Virus record (IMG/VR): IMGVR_UViG_3300046170_000148
Location: 1-64,000 of that record
Reading direction: 5' to 3' (one strand)
Origin: a virus
Length of the DNA: 64,000 bases
This document shows, piece by piece, positions 1 to 9,304 of this stretch. A program made the position numbers and the translations under genes. The stretch's first letter is position 1. The number at the start of each line of letters is the position of its first letter. Under the pieces are notes generated by a model. It saw nothing but the letters and a program-made list of their open reading frames with translations. It did no database searches and was not told where the DNA came from.

Positions 1-583
1 TTTTGGCAGTTACAGTTTGACGCTCAATGGTGAAACCCATTTCGTTGAACGAAGAACCACCAGTTGCGCCCAGTGCTTCTGCGTCAGCGGTTGGCATACC
101 ACCAGCGGCGAGTGAAGTCAAACGAGCACCTTCGGAATCAATACCATTGAAACCAGATGCGTTGTCTGAGTCGTGAGTGCCTGAAGAGTCACCTGAGAAC
201 TGAGTCTCAGCTTCGTTGAACAGAGCTTCACGGTTAGATGTTGAACCACCTTGATAACGTGATTTCATCGCGAAGATGAGACCAGTTGGGCCGTTCATTG
301 GCTGAACGCCACAAACGTCATATGCAATGAGGTTTGGCATGGCGCGACGAACCAGTGAAATCAATACTGGGTCGAAATTGTTTACTGAACCCGTTGCGTT
401 AGCAGGGGCGGCAGCGTTTTCTGAAAGAAAACCAGCAGAGGCAGCAGCTTCTTCATTAAGAGCTCTCTCTTGGTTTTCCAGCACGGCAGCGGTTACTGCG
501 CGGCGGTGAGCGTCTTGGATTTTCTCACCTTCATCGAGAACTGGAGCCCACTTCTCGATAAGACTATCGTATGATACTTGCAT
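1..583 (-). CDS. gp23: Major capsid protein gp23, N-terminal part (cut by window edge)
   Basis: The reading frame starts at the ATG at 583 (MQVSYDSLIEKW) and stays open for 194 codons to the window edge, so only the N-terminal part is present. The peptide includes the T4-family core stretch PNLIAYDVCGVQPMNGPTG followed by LIFAMKSRY. Residues 52-55 read FLSE, fitting the (L/I)xE motif at which the T4 prohead protease removes the gp23 propeptide; in T4 the cut is at residue 65, so cleavage after Glu55 is inferred. An AAGGA ribosome site lies upstream of the ATG. It follows the scaffold gene by 12 nt. It forms the hexameric shell of the head. Confidence 0.95.
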   Translation of the reverse strand, partial: MQVSYDSLIEKWAPVLDEGEKIQDAHRRAVTAAVLENQERALNEEAAASAGFLSENAAAPANATGSVNNFDPVLISLVRRAMPNLIAYDVCGVQPMNGPTGLIFAMKSRYQGGSTSNREALFNEAETQFSGDSSGTHDSDNASGFNGIDSEGARLTSLAAGGMPTADAEALGATGGSSFNEMGFTIERQTVTAK

Positions 584-595
584 TGTTACACTTCC

Positions 596-1702
596 TTATG
601 TTCTTGGTGCAGTTTTACGGATTGCCTGAAGGTATCTGTCCATTGAAGCAGAAGTTTCAACCGTAGTATCGGCATCTTCAACAATAGCTTCTTGTTCTTC
701 AGGAGTTACTTCTTTTGCGAAATGCGACTCGACAATGATGCCAACTTTTTCAGCGAATGATTCTTCGCTGTCGAAGTCAACGTCTTCAACGAGTGATTTC
801 AGTTTTTCGACTTGAGTCTCTGCAAGGTCACGAGACGCTTCACGGATAACCGTTTCGCGCTTGTAAACTTCCAGTTCTTCAGATGTCTCAATGACTTTCT
901 GAGTTGTTTCGTTCAGTTTGCCTTCCAGCTCTTCAACGGATTCAGAAAGTTCGTCAACTAGGTCAACTTTAGATTCTGGAACTTCAATGTAAGACTCTGT
1001 AAACAGGTCTTTCAATTTGTCCATGAAAGATTCAGCAATATCGGTGCGAAGACCGTTTTGAATTGCCAATTTGTTATCTTCCATCCAAGTCTCAACAACG
1101 TAGTTGAGGTAGCTGTCAACTTTTTCTACAAGGTCAGATTTGGTAGAAGAAATCTCTTCGGCCAATTCTTCTTTGTATTCAGCTTCCAAACGGTCTACTT
1201 CTTCAGACAGTTTAGATTTCACAGCAGTTTCAAACAAGATAGCGGTTTTAGCTTTGAACTCTTCAGAGAGAGTTGCTTCAGACTCGACCAATGCATCAAG
1301 TTCGGCAGTAGTGTCAACACTGGTTTCAGCGATGACTTCATCTTCTTCCATGTCTACCGATTCGTTCTTCATATATGAGGCATACATGTCTTGCATTTCT
1401 GTTTTAGACATGCCACTCATTTTGTTGAACATTGCACTAATCATACCAGCTTTTGTTTTAGGTGCTTTTTCGCCTGCGTTTGCAGCGCCCTTGCCTGGTT
1501 CAGGTGACTTTTGTGTTGAACCAGCAGCCTTATCCACAGAGGCAATGCTCTCTGGTTCAGTTACTGGTTGTGCGGTGTCAGCCTTACCTTTAGCGGCAGG
1601 AGCAGAAGCTTCTTCAAGCGATTCGTCTTCGAGAGTATCCACGATTTCGTCTGTTACTTCATCGTGGAGTTCTTCGACTTCTTGGTTTACTTCTTCAGTC
1701 AT
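596..1702 (-). CDS. gp22: Prohead core scaffolding protein gp22
   Basis: This 368-residue, very acidic and Glu/Lys-rich protein lies directly between the protease gp21 and capsid gp23, exactly where T4 places gene 22. Long stretches (about residues 130-310) have coiled-coil character, and the segment ETVIREASRDLAETQVEKL is typical of marine T4-like scaffolds. Several (L/I)xE motifs are present, as expected for a scaffold degraded by gp21 during maturation. It is longer than T4 gp22 (269 residues); the extra length is mainly an Ala/Pro/Glu-rich N-terminal region (residues 20-90). It assembles the inner core around which gp23 polymerises. Confidence 0.85.
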   Translation of the reverse strand: MTEEVNQEVEELHDEVTDEIVDTLEDESLEEASAPAAKGKADTAQPVTEPESIASVDKAAGSTQKSPEPGKGAANAGEKAPKTKAGMISAMFNKMSGMSKTEMQDMYASYMKNESVDMEEDEVIAETSVDTTAELDALVESEATLSEEFKAKTAILFETAVKSKLSEEVDRLEAEYKEELAEEISSTKSDLVEKVDSYLNYVVETWMEDNKLAIQNGLRTDIAESFMDKLKDLFTESYIEVPESKVDLVDELSESVEELEGKLNETTQKVIETSEELEVYKRETVIREASRDLAETQVEKLKSLVEDVDFDSEESFAEKVGIIVESHFAKEVTPEEQEAIVEDADTTVETSASMDRYLQAIRKTAPRT

Positions 1703-1712
1703 ATTAGACTCC

Positions 1713-2376
1713 TTACATACTAGATTTTAGTAACGAGAGGAAATTCTTAAACTCTCGAACACTTGTCTCATATAAGACAGGTTTCGGAGCGTTCTTAATT
1801 TCAGTCTCCATTTTTTCAATTACTTGAGGTTTCAGAACACCGTTATCCCAAACCCAATCGACACCTTCCATGATTCCATTAACAAATGCATCTGGTGCTG
1901 ATGGGTCTTGCACGATGTCAACCGTGCTAAGAATAAAGTCGTCTTTAACGACCATTGCGCCGTTCCGTTGCTCAAGGCTACCCATACCACGAGTTGACAC
2001 TCCTAGTTGAACACCACCGTCAAGAAGACCTTTAACAATCTTACCCATAGGAGTGTCAAGTATTTGTGCCTTTCCTACCACATCATTACCCTCAAACTTG
2101 AGGTCGGTGATGAGGTGAGAAACTTTATCAAGGTTAACAGTTGGGCCTTCAGGGTGATTCAACTCACCCACAGCACGTTTCTTGCTAACCTGTGTATCAA
2201 CGTAATTCTTTACCGCTTTTTTCCATAATTGGTTTCGGGTAAACACGTCCGTTGCGATTCTTTTTATCTGTCTGCGCGAAAACGCCTTCGATGACATATT
2301 TCTTCTCGCCATCTTCTTTCTTCTCCACAATACATTGTAGAGTGTCGTTTTCGGTAAATTCAGTAATAAGTTTCAT
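1713..2376 (-). CDS. gp21: Prohead maturation protease gp21, frame interrupted by one extra base
   Basis: The gene starts at ATG 2376 (MKLITEFTENDT), overlapping the upstream stop as TAATG, and reads through KKNRNGRVYPKPIMEK. It then hits a run of six A (plus-strand T-run 2217-2222) and leaves frame. Dropping one A restores MEKAVKNYVDTQ and joins the second frame, which ends at 1713, giving 220 residues against 212 for T4 gp21. Family signatures are RAVGELNHPEGP with the catalytic His and QLGVSTRGMGSLE with the catalytic Ser. It cleaves scaffold and capsid proteins at LxE sites. Without the repair the second half has no credible start, so a base-call insertion is the simplest explanation. Confidence 0.88.
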
Positions 2377-2594
2377 TATGTTAATTCCTTTACTACTTGC
2401 ATCGCAGACTTCTCTGCATCTTTCTGTGATTTGAAGGCATCCAGTCGGTCACCATCAATATACACAACAAAAGGCAGAGAACCCTTTTCCTTAGTGATGA
2501 GGACAGGGAGTTTCTTGACCTTTTTGTTGAAAACAACATCGCCTTTTGGCTTACGTCCTTTCAACTCACTAAGAAGTTCTTTATATGTTTTCAT
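2376..2594 (-). CDS. Small basic protein at the gp68 (prohead core) position
   Basis: A 72-residue protein beginning MKTYKELLSELKGRKPKGD and rich in Lys. It sits between the gp67-like acidic core protein and the protease, where T4 has gene 68, and shares TAATG with gp21, so the two are probably translationally coupled. T4 gp68 is a 141-residue prohead core protein; sequence likeness to it cannot be judged by eye, so the assignment rests on position. The TATAAATA late promoter is only 5 nt upstream of the ATG and no Shine-Dalgarno is visible. Confidence 0.6.
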   Translation of the reverse strand: MKTYKELLSELKGRKPKGDVVFNKKVKKLPVLITKEKGSLPFVVYIDGDRLDAFKSQKDAEKSAMQVVKELT

Positions 2595-2599
2595 ACCAT

Positions 2600-2607
2600 T
2601 ATTTATA
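2600..2607 (-). promoter_or_regulatory. T4-type late promoter, 5 nt from ATG
   Basis: Perfect TATAAATA on the minus strand. The following ATG (2594) is separated by only five bases (ATGGT), so the transcript start would fall at or next to the start codon. Confidence 0.6.
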
Positions 2608-2640
2608 CAAAAAAAGATTTCTACAAACTAATTTTGTATA

Positions 2641-3054
2641 TTAATCTTCAAGTTCCGCTAAGATTTCTTCGTCTTCTTCGACTGCGGCTTCTTCTTCTGC
2701 GGTGATTTCTTCTTCGGTGGTGATTTCTTCTTCTTCGGTGCTGGTTTCGATGTCGGCATCAAGCCCTGTCTCATCTTCTGCACCCAACTCAAGAGTTTCA
2801 TCTTCTTCATCCTCAATATATTCGTCTACGATATCTTCGTCAGAGACTTCTTCTTCTTCGTCTCCATTAAACATTTGACTACCAACGGCTACACGTTGTG
2901 CTTCAAGTGCATCTGCCATCTTGTCATCAAGAATACTCTTGAACGAACCTTCTGCATTGTTTAGGTCGCCCGCAGTAATCTGATTGATAAGTTCTTCAAC
3001 CGCACTAGGTTCTACGGTCTCAACTTCTTGTTCCAGTGTTTCTGTTTCACTCAT
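2641..3054 (-). CDS. gp67: Acidic prohead core protein, gp67-like
   Basis: The ATG at 3054 (MSETETLEQEVE) was chosen because it lies one base after the gp20 stop and has AGGA at good spacing; the longer in-frame start at 3108 would overlap gp20. The 137-residue product is extremely acidic: residues ~75-137 are almost entirely Glu/Asp with few other residues. Position between gp20 and gp21 and composition match T4 gp67 (PIP, an acidic prohead core protein processed into an internal peptide), though T4 gp67 is shorter (80 residues). Function by position and composition. Confidence 0.65.
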   Translation of the reverse strand: MSETETLEQEVETVEPSAVEELINQITAGDLNNAEGSFKSILDDKMADALEAQRVAVGSQMFNGDEEEEVSDEDIVDEYIEDEEDETLELGAEDETGLDADIETSTEEEEITTEEEITAEEEAAVEEDEEILAELED

Positions 3055-3055
3055 T

Positions 3056-4564
3056 TTATACTTCTTCCTCATCGTCTCCGCCCGCTTCATTTTCGGACTC
3101 GACTTCATCTTTCATATTCTGGATGTCTTCCTCAGAGAAGTGCATCACATTTTTCATAACCCACTCGCGTGAGAAATACTCACCAACATACTGTGAGATT
3201 TGGTCAAGGGTTTGGAGTCTGTTGGTCAACAGTTCCGCATCCTTGAGTTCCGTAAAGTGGTTGTCTCTTTGGAAGTCAACACCCACCTGATGTTTCCATT
3301 GTTCCCAATCCTGTTCGGTAATGATACCCTTCATGATAAGCTGTTTGCGAAGGATACCCAAGAACATGGATGAGAAACGTTTACGCAGACGGTCAATGAA
3401 CTTCTGGAACTTCACTTCGTCCCGTGAAATCTCAGTGGAACGACCCAATGAGAACTGCGCTTCTTGTTCCAGACGATTGATTGGCACGTTCAGTGAACGA
3501 TACAGTCTCTTCTGGAAATAAATGATGTCATCAATCTGACCAAGATTTTCACCGCCTGGGAGTGTGGTAATCTCTGTTCCGCGACCACCTTCTCTACGAG
3601 GCAACCAGAAATCTTCGAGCATAGACATATGCTTGCGGTCATCTTTGATTGTGCCTGAGTTTGCATCGTATACAATCTTATTGCGATAACGAGACATGAT
3701 GTCTTTCATGTATGCTTCAGATTTGTTACGAGGCATGTTACCAACATCGATATAGAAAATCCTACGTTCTGGAGCCCGTGCGAGACGGTAGATAACCAGA
3801 CTGTCTTCCATCATGCGAAGTTGGTTGATTGGTTTCAGTGCTTTATGGAGATAGGATACAACCTGTCTCTTACTAGGGTCAAGCAGACCCGAACTTGTAT
3901 ATGATATTGCGTCAGGAGAAAGTTTTACGCCTTGATTAGTTCCCGCCCTCTCCTGATAGATATAAAATTCGTTGACCTTCTCGACAATCTTTGCGCCTGT
4001 CACTTGGTCTTTTTTGTGTTTGACTTCCTTGACCTTACGAATCTTTGCAGCATCGATAGGACGAATTTCCTGAATACCAGCCTTGAGGTTTGATTCGTTT
4101 GCGACCAAGTGAAAATAGATACGACCATCCACATAGAATGAACGGAACATGTCATGACCCAATTCATTAAACTTCAACATGTTATAGATGCCGTTGAATT
4201 CTTCGGTCATTTGTTTTTTGATTGAGTCAGATGTCTCAACCATATCGAGGTTCAACTCACACGATGAACCATCATCACCAACAATTGTTTCGTTGACGAT
4301 ATCTTCAATCGCGGCATCAACTTCTGGATGATGTGCAACACCTCGATACTTTACGATAAGTTGTTGGTTGTCCTTTGCTTGAGACCCATCCATGTCAATG
4401 TATTGACCATAGTGAGACCCTGAAGCAGTAACATACCCCGCGCCATCTTCATCAGCTGGGGTCACAATCGATTTTAATTTTTCATTCTCTTTCGGTTTAG
4501 TCTCGCCTGCTCTTTTGAGTTCGAAACCAAACAGTTTGAGAATACTGTTGTCCTGTTCTGCCAT
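3056..4564 (-). CDS. gp20: Portal vertex protein gp20
   Basis: The 502-residue protein matches the T4-family portal throughout, including YRGVAHHPEVDAAIEDIVNE (residues ~73-92), RAPERRIFYIDVGNMPRNKS, WLPRREGGRGTEITTLPGG and LGQIDDIIYFQKRLYRSLNV. Length is close to T4 gp20 (524). Twelve copies form the ring through which gp17 packages DNA and to which the neck attaches. It follows gp19 across a 64-nt gap holding a strong hairpin, and is followed one base later by the gp67-like gene. Confidence 0.96.
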   Translation of the reverse strand: MAEQDNSILKLFGFELKRAGETKPKENEKLKSIVTPADEDGAGYVTASGSHYGQYIDMDGSQAKDNQQLIVKYRGVAHHPEVDAAIEDIVNETIVGDDGSSCELNLDMVETSDSIKKQMTEEFNGIYNMLKFNELGHDMFRSFYVDGRIYFHLVANESNLKAGIQEIRPIDAAKIRKVKEVKHKKDQVTGAKIVEKVNEFYIYQERAGTNQGVKLSPDAISYTSSGLLDPSKRQVVSYLHKALKPINQLRMMEDSLVIYRLARAPERRIFYIDVGNMPRNKSEAYMKDIMSRYRNKIVYDANSGTIKDDRKHMSMLEDFWLPRREGGRGTEITTLPGGENLGQIDDIIYFQKRLYRSLNVPINRLEQEAQFSLGRSTEISRDEVKFQKFIDRLRKRFSSMFLGILRKQLIMKGIITEQDWEQWKHQVGVDFQRDNHFTELKDAELLTNRLQTLDQISQYVGEYFSREWVMKNVMHFSEEDIQNMKDEVESENEAGGDDEEEV

Positions 4565-4586
4565 TACCTATCCTGTTGTCAATAAA

Positions 4587-4612
4587 GGGGGTAGGGTTGT
4601 TGCCCTACCCCC
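4587..4612 (-). terminator. 10-bp GC-rich hairpin between gp19 and gp20
   Basis: Perfect inverted repeat GGGGGTAGGG / CCCTACCCCC with a 6-nt loop, followed on the minus strand by TTTATT. It lies 17 nt after the gp19 stop and 23 nt before the gp20 ATG. It fits an intrinsic terminator or attenuator separating tube from portal expression; an RNA-processing or stability role is equally possible. Confidence 0.7.
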
Positions 4613-4628
4613 ACTACTTATACCTCTA

Positions 4629-5156
4629 TTAAGAGGTCGTGCCTGATTCCCAGTATTGAACCGCGAACTCAACTGTGAACTCCTCAACGGTGTCTACTGT
4701 TTCGTAATTAAGGTCAATTGCACTGACATTAATTGGAAACGCACCACGGAAGTTATATGTTTTCAGAACTGTTTCATCTCTGTCCAGTTGCTCAACAACG
4801 AGGTCTGCTTGATAATCCACTGGATTGGTCAAACCTGTGTTTGCAGCATGAGAGTTGATACCATTCATCCAACGTTCCATAGAATTACGGATAGTGAAAT
4901 CCGTGTCATTCAGGATAGTTGCAGTCCATGTTTCAAACGTGCGGTCTCCAGCGATTTTCAGCTGGCGACCACGGAATGGGACTTCAATAACATTCATTAC
5001 TGATGCTGGCAACTGTGCAGCCTTACAGAGGAATGATGTCAGTTCGACATCACCACCTGCATAGCCTGGGAAGTTGACAGTGGCTTTGAAGAGATTAGGA
5101 CGAGCGCCCCCACCTCTAAGTTTTGATTTGAAATCATCTACGCCTAAGATTGCCAT
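4629..5156 (-). CDS. gp19: Tail tube protein gp19
   Basis: A 175-residue protein (T4 gp19: 163) starting MAILGVDDFKSKLRGGGARP, with LCKAAQLPASVMNVIEVPFRG and FRGAFPINVSAIDLNYE, all typical of the T4 tail-tube fold. It polymerises into hexameric rings inside the sheath. It is immediately downstream of gp18 and upstream of the 4587-4612 hairpin. The gp54-like protein at 49442 is a recognisable distant paralogue (shared DDF..., GGG, LP and C-terminal Y-x-x-W patterns). Confidence 0.94.
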   Translation of the reverse strand: MAILGVDDFKSKLRGGGARPNLFKATVNFPGYAGGDVELTSFLCKAAQLPASVMNVIEVPFRGRQLKIAGDRTFETWTATILNDTDFTIRNSMERWMNGINSHAANTGLTNPVDYQADLVVEQLDRDETVLKTYNFRGAFPINVSAIDLNYETVDTVEEFTVEFAVQYWESGTTS

Positions 5157-5171
5157 TTTTTTCTACTCCCC

Positions 5172-7257
5172 TTATACCGTGCCTACAACTTCTTCAAACT
5201 CTACACCAGTTCTAACTGCGACAAAGTTCAGTGTCACATAGTTGATAGAACGGGCAGGCTTGATGAAGATGCTTGCGATGAATTCATTGCGGTCAACCAC
5301 AGCAGGAGTGTTGTTCGTTTCGTCACAGACCACACGGAAGTCCGTGATACCACGGCGACCTTGAATCTCACGAAGGAACGGTTCAACGATGTTGACGAAT
5401 TCTGCACGAGTAAACTCGTCATTGAATTCAAACATTACGTTGCGACCTGCAATTGCGATTGCACGCTCGATACCCAAGAAGAGACGGCGGACATTGATTC
5501 GGTCAAATGCACTTGGACGCGATTCGTTTGTCTTGTCACCGAAGAGCATGATGCCTTCGCCTGGGATGTTTGCGATTGGGTTGATACCAGCCTTGTAGAG
5601 AGTATCTCTCTCTGCTTTGGTTGGTGATACAATAATATCTGTGATACCAGCATACCTACCACGGCGTGAACCAGCAGGAGAGAACCACGGTGCAGCAACT
5701 AAGTCGGTAGCAGCCATGAGACCCGCAGTGCTTGATGCAGCAGGAATCTTGATGTATTTGTCATTATACTTGTCAAATACTTTCAGATAGTTATTGTCTT
5801 GAACCAAGTAAGATGACTTGGTGTATGTGTTGTTACAGGCCAATACAGCAGCATTAGTGCCTGTCGTAACAACCGCAGCACGAGATGGTGATGCGACTGC
5901 AACACAGTCCTTACGAGTTGTTCCAGCGATTGCTACGAGGTCGTTTACAACCGTTGTCGCTGTTCCGTCTGTCAAAGACTCAGGTGCAATCAGGAAGTCA
6001 ACTTCGATGTTATCTACGTCTTCGAACTTATCGAATCCGCGAAGGACATCATCAGTTCCCAGAGAGCTTGAAGTCACACCCTCCTTAAATGACCATGTGC
6101 TTTCAACTGCACTATTATCTTGTCCAGTTGCAAAGTCTTCGCCAGATATTGTTGCTTGTGTGTCCCAGTTTGAACCATGAAAATCAACATTTTCCGAAGC
6201 AGCAACTCCAGTAACACCAGCAGTTGTTTCTGTTACAGTGATGGATGCACCACCTCTAGTATATGTAGGGGCAGTTGAAACTGCACCTTCAGATTTATAG
6301 GTTAGTATGAGGTCTGTGCCACTAGCACTTACTGTATAAAGTAGACCGCTGTAATCACTGTCGCCTTGAATAGCAGTAACCTGTCCAGCAACATCAGAGT
6401 ATGTAGCGTTATCGACACTAACTGTTGTAGTTCCGTCTGTAAGTTGCAGAGTAAATGTTCCAGATTCTACTGTCGGTGCGCTGTAGATAGCGGCAACCCC
6501 GTTGATTGCATCGGTAACACCGTGCCATCCACCAGTTGCATATACCCATTGAGAACGCAGTTTCAGGACATCTTTATAATAGTTGGATGTTCCATCACTT
6601 GATTTTGCGTTTGAGGCAACTGACAAGAATGGGAAGGTTTCGAGAACCGTTCCAGCAGTCCCAGAGATGAGACCGTCTTCGTCAATCACAAGCAACGTGA
6701 ATCTCGTCATTCTTACCACCAAGAGCAGACACAAACGATGAAGTGCCTGGCGCACCATCAAAGTTTGATTTGTATGCCCATGCGTCGAAGTTGGTTGTCC
6801 CGCCAGTATCGGAGTCAGAACCCACGATAGAGATTTGGAGAGAGTTACCAATAGAGCCTGGATATTTGGCGATAAATGCACCGTCAGAACTGTCAAGTGA
6901 CAATCCTTCAAATGCGTCGAGATTGTTGATGGTTTGTGCATTCAAACTACCCAAGTTTGTATTATTAGCGAGAGCGTTGACTCCATCGGAGTCTTGTTCG
7001 CGAACAACGTAAAGAGCGTTAGAATATCTTAAAAAATATGCGGCAGAGTGGAAGTCTACCGTATTTGCATCGGTTGGTGCGGAGAATGTCGAAACAAGAC
7101 CCGTTTCATCTGAGACGAGAGTTGCAACTCCAACTGGCCCCCAACCGAAGTTTCCCACAAATGCGCCAGTGGAAGTTTGAACGTTAGGCACTACGCCCGT
7201 CAGGTCAATTTCCTTAACTGTTACAGCTGGGGAAGCGGATGGTGTAAAAAGTGCCAT
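5172..7257 (-). CDS. gp18: Contractile tail sheath gp18, frame interrupted by one extra base
   Basis: The N-terminal frame starts at ATG 7257 (MALFTPSASPAVTVKEID) and reads FVGNFGWGPVG and YVVREQDSDG before ending at 6682 just after GGKNDEIHVA. The C-terminal frame resumes with VIDEDGLISG and runs to 5172, including SRPSAFDRINVRRLFLGIER and NVMFEFNDEFTR. Removing one of two A at 6690-6691 gives NDEIHVAVIDEDG and one 694-residue protein, close to the T4 sheath (659). Extra middle residues (about 220-310) form a Thr/Ser-rich insertion domain. A sheath split in two cannot be functional, so this is probably a consensus error. Confidence 0.9.
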
Positions 7258-7321
7258 AACCTTTTCCTTTTTTCAGTGTTATTAATATGTTTTCATAATA
7301 CGGTAGTTATATCAATACCTT

Positions 7322-7329
7322 TATTTATA
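7322..7329 (-). promoter_or_regulatory. T4-type late promoter for gp18-gp19
   Basis: TATAAATA on the minus strand in the 90-nt gap between gp17 and gp18, 65 nt upstream of the sheath ATG. It would give gp18/gp19 an independent late transcript with a normal leader. Confidence 0.65.
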
Positions 7330-7347
7330 ATAAAAAGTTTTTTGATA

Positions 7348-8979
7348 TTACTCCCAGTCTGTGACACCAATACCCTCATATGAGTGCCAACCAACGTTTT
7401 TGATTGCTTCTTGTTGCGCTTCGTGTTCTTCATAGGCTGCGACACCATCGTCAATGAACCCTACAGGTGGAACATCGTCCTCAATCTCCTGCATTTTCTT
7501 CTCAAACATCATCTGTTTAAGATTGATATCCGTCATATCTGAGAAGTATTGGGTTGATACAAAGAATCCAAACATCACCAAATTCATCATCAAATCATCG
7601 TGGTTACCGTCAGATGCCTCATATGACTGTCCTCTCGACACGAATGTTGAGATTTCCATGATAGTTTGTTCGTCTAAGATATCAAGTTTCTTCTCTTCGA
7701 GGATATCCTTGATTGCAGAACAACCTAATCGTTTCACCTTTCTATTCATTTCAATACCAATACGGTCTGCTTTTACCGCAGATTCCATATGGACATTATC
7801 ATATTCTAAGTCTTGATACAATCCGTTACAGACTAATGTGCCTTGGTCATTTGACTCAATAACGACATATGCCTCATTATAGACTTTCGCATACTTATAT
7901 ATAATGTTGGGAAAGAGAATTGGAGAAATAGTATTGTTGCGATACACGGCCACCTGTTTAAAAGGTCTAGTGCCAATGTCGATTACCGTAAAGGTTGAAT
8001 AATCCTGACCTCTCCCTTTAGACACATCAACAGTCATGATATACTCACGACTCTTGGTAGGTTCTTCATAGACCAATAGGTCGCCACCTTCGAATACCTT
8101 TTTAGGTGGTTTTGCACGAAATGAAAGCAACGTCTCTGCGTTGATTAGGGTATCACCTGTTCCAAAAAAGGTGTTACCAAACTCTTGGTCAAACTGTAAC
8201 TGAGAGGTGTTTGCAATTGTCTGTGCTTTCCATTCCTCATCACGGCCTGGCACATCATACCAGTTCACCGTGAACGGGATGAACTCATTAACTTTTTGAA
8301 CTGCTCCCTCCCAGATTTTATGGAATGTATTGCCAATGCCGTTTGCAGTTGACGTAATGATGACCTTTGTCTCCTTACCAGCCGAGACCACTGGATAGGT
8401 TGAAGTATAAAACTCATTCGCTCTTTCCACGAAGGCAAACTCATCAAGGAATAGTAGATTAACTGACATACCACGAATGGAACTACCACTTGTAGCACTG
8501 GCAATAATGCGAGAGTTATTACTAAACTCAATAGAACCTTTGTTGAGTGCTTTACAGCCAGGTTGTAGGAAAAAGGGAAGATTTTCCAACATGAGAGTAA
8601 CCCGTGCCAACATCTCACGAGCAACCGCCCCTTTGTTTGCGAGAATTGCAATCGTCTTTTCACTATGAAAACAAGCATACCATAGTAGGTAGCCAACAGA
8701 ACTAATCGACTTACCCGATTGGCGACACGCAAGAACGATAGAAAACCTGTTATCATTAAAGTGCTTGAACATCTTCTCTTGATAAGGATACAAGTCGAAA
8801 GGGACTAGTCCTTCATCAAGTGAAATAACTTTTAGGTAAGTCTTACAGAAGTATACAGGGTCTTTGCCACACTTGACATATTCCTTGACTTCTTCTTCTG
8901 TGAATTGATGTTGAACACCATCTCGTTTGACATTGATATTGCCAAGATAAGATTCATTCTGTTTCGGATTCAGCATCAA
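7348..8979 (-). CDS. gp17: Terminase large subunit gp17
   Basis: The 543-residue protein has the packaging ATPase and nuclease domains of T4 gp17 (610). Walker A is ACRQSGKS at residues 84-91 and Walker B plus catalytic Glu is LLFLDE at 175-180, followed by a coupling-like STANG. The C-terminal RNase H-like nuclease shows MTVDVSKGRGQDYS, VVIESNDQG and a final DDLMMNLVM acidic motif. It docks on gp20 and pumps DNA. It overlaps the end of gp16 by 26 nt; the second Met (8976) is an equally good start. Confidence 0.96.
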   Translation of the reverse strand: MMLNPKQNESYLGNINVKRDGVQHQFTEEEVKEYVKCGKDPVYFCKTYLKVISLDEGLVPFDLYPYQEKMFKHFNDNRFSIVLACRQSGKSISSVGYLLWYACFHSEKTIAILANKGAVAREMLARVTLMLENLPFFLQPGCKALNKGSIEFSNNSRIIASATSGSSIRGMSVNLLFLDEFAFVERANEFYTSTYPVVSAGKETKVIITSTANGIGNTFHKIWEGAVQKVNEFIPFTVNWYDVPGRDEEWKAQTIANTSQLQFDQEFGNTFFGTGDTLINAETLLSFRAKPPKKVFEGGDLLVYEEPTKSREYIMTVDVSKGRGQDYSTFTVIDIGTRPFKQVAVYRNNTISPILFPNIIYKYAKVYNEAYVVIESNDQGTLVCNGLYQDLEYDNVHMESAVKADRIGIEMNRKVKRLGCSAIKDILEEKKLDILDEQTIMEISTFVSRGQSYEASDGNHDDLMMNLVMFGFFVSTQYFSDMTDINLKQMMFEKKMQEIEDDVPPVGFIDDGVAAYEEHEAQQEAIKNVGWHSYEGIGVTDWE

Positions 8980-9304
8980 TCACCACTCCCGACTCCGATT
9001 TTATGAGCCGTTGTAGGTCAGTAGTAGTCCCTACAAAAAGATTGTTCGTGGTGTTACCTAATTGTTTAGGTTCATCCTTCTGGTTAATGTCTTTGTTTTT
9101 CTTATTCAAATCCATCAGTTTGTCGTTGATATCGGCAATGTTTTTCATCATACCCGATAAAACTTCAAACGCACGAGGATGCTCTGATTCACGAGCAACT
9201 TCAATCATTAGTTCTAAACTCTCTTCACCTTTAGCTAAAAGGTTATAATATGTATCACGAGAGTTATTATAATCGTCTTTTAAATTCTTTTCGTCTTCAC
9301 TCAT
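8954..9304 (-). CDS. gp16: Terminase small subunit gp16
   Basis: A 116-residue, helical, charged protein (MSEDEKNLKDDYNNSR; ESEHPRAFEVLSGMMKNIADIN) in the invariant place between gp15 and gp17. T4 gp16 is 164 residues; marine relatives are shorter. It regulates gp17 and recognises DNA for packaging initiation. Start at 9304 overlaps the gp15 stop; end overlaps gp17. Confidence 0.85.
   Translation of the reverse strand: MSEDEKNLKDDYNNSRDTYYNLLAKGEESLELMIEVARESEHPRAFEVLSGMMKNIADINDKLMDLNKKNKDINQKDEPKQLGNTTNNLFVGTTTDLQRLIKSESGVVIDAESETE

Noticed and set aside
1140-1730. 196-codon plus-strand frame over gp22
   Set aside because: Antisense shadow: Ser-rich because it mirrors Glu/Lys codons of the scaffold; gp22 has family support.
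2217-2222. Programmed -1 frameshift at A AAA AAG in gp21
   Set aside because: The zero frame is in the wrong phase, and only a +1 change reaches the conserved C-terminal frame.
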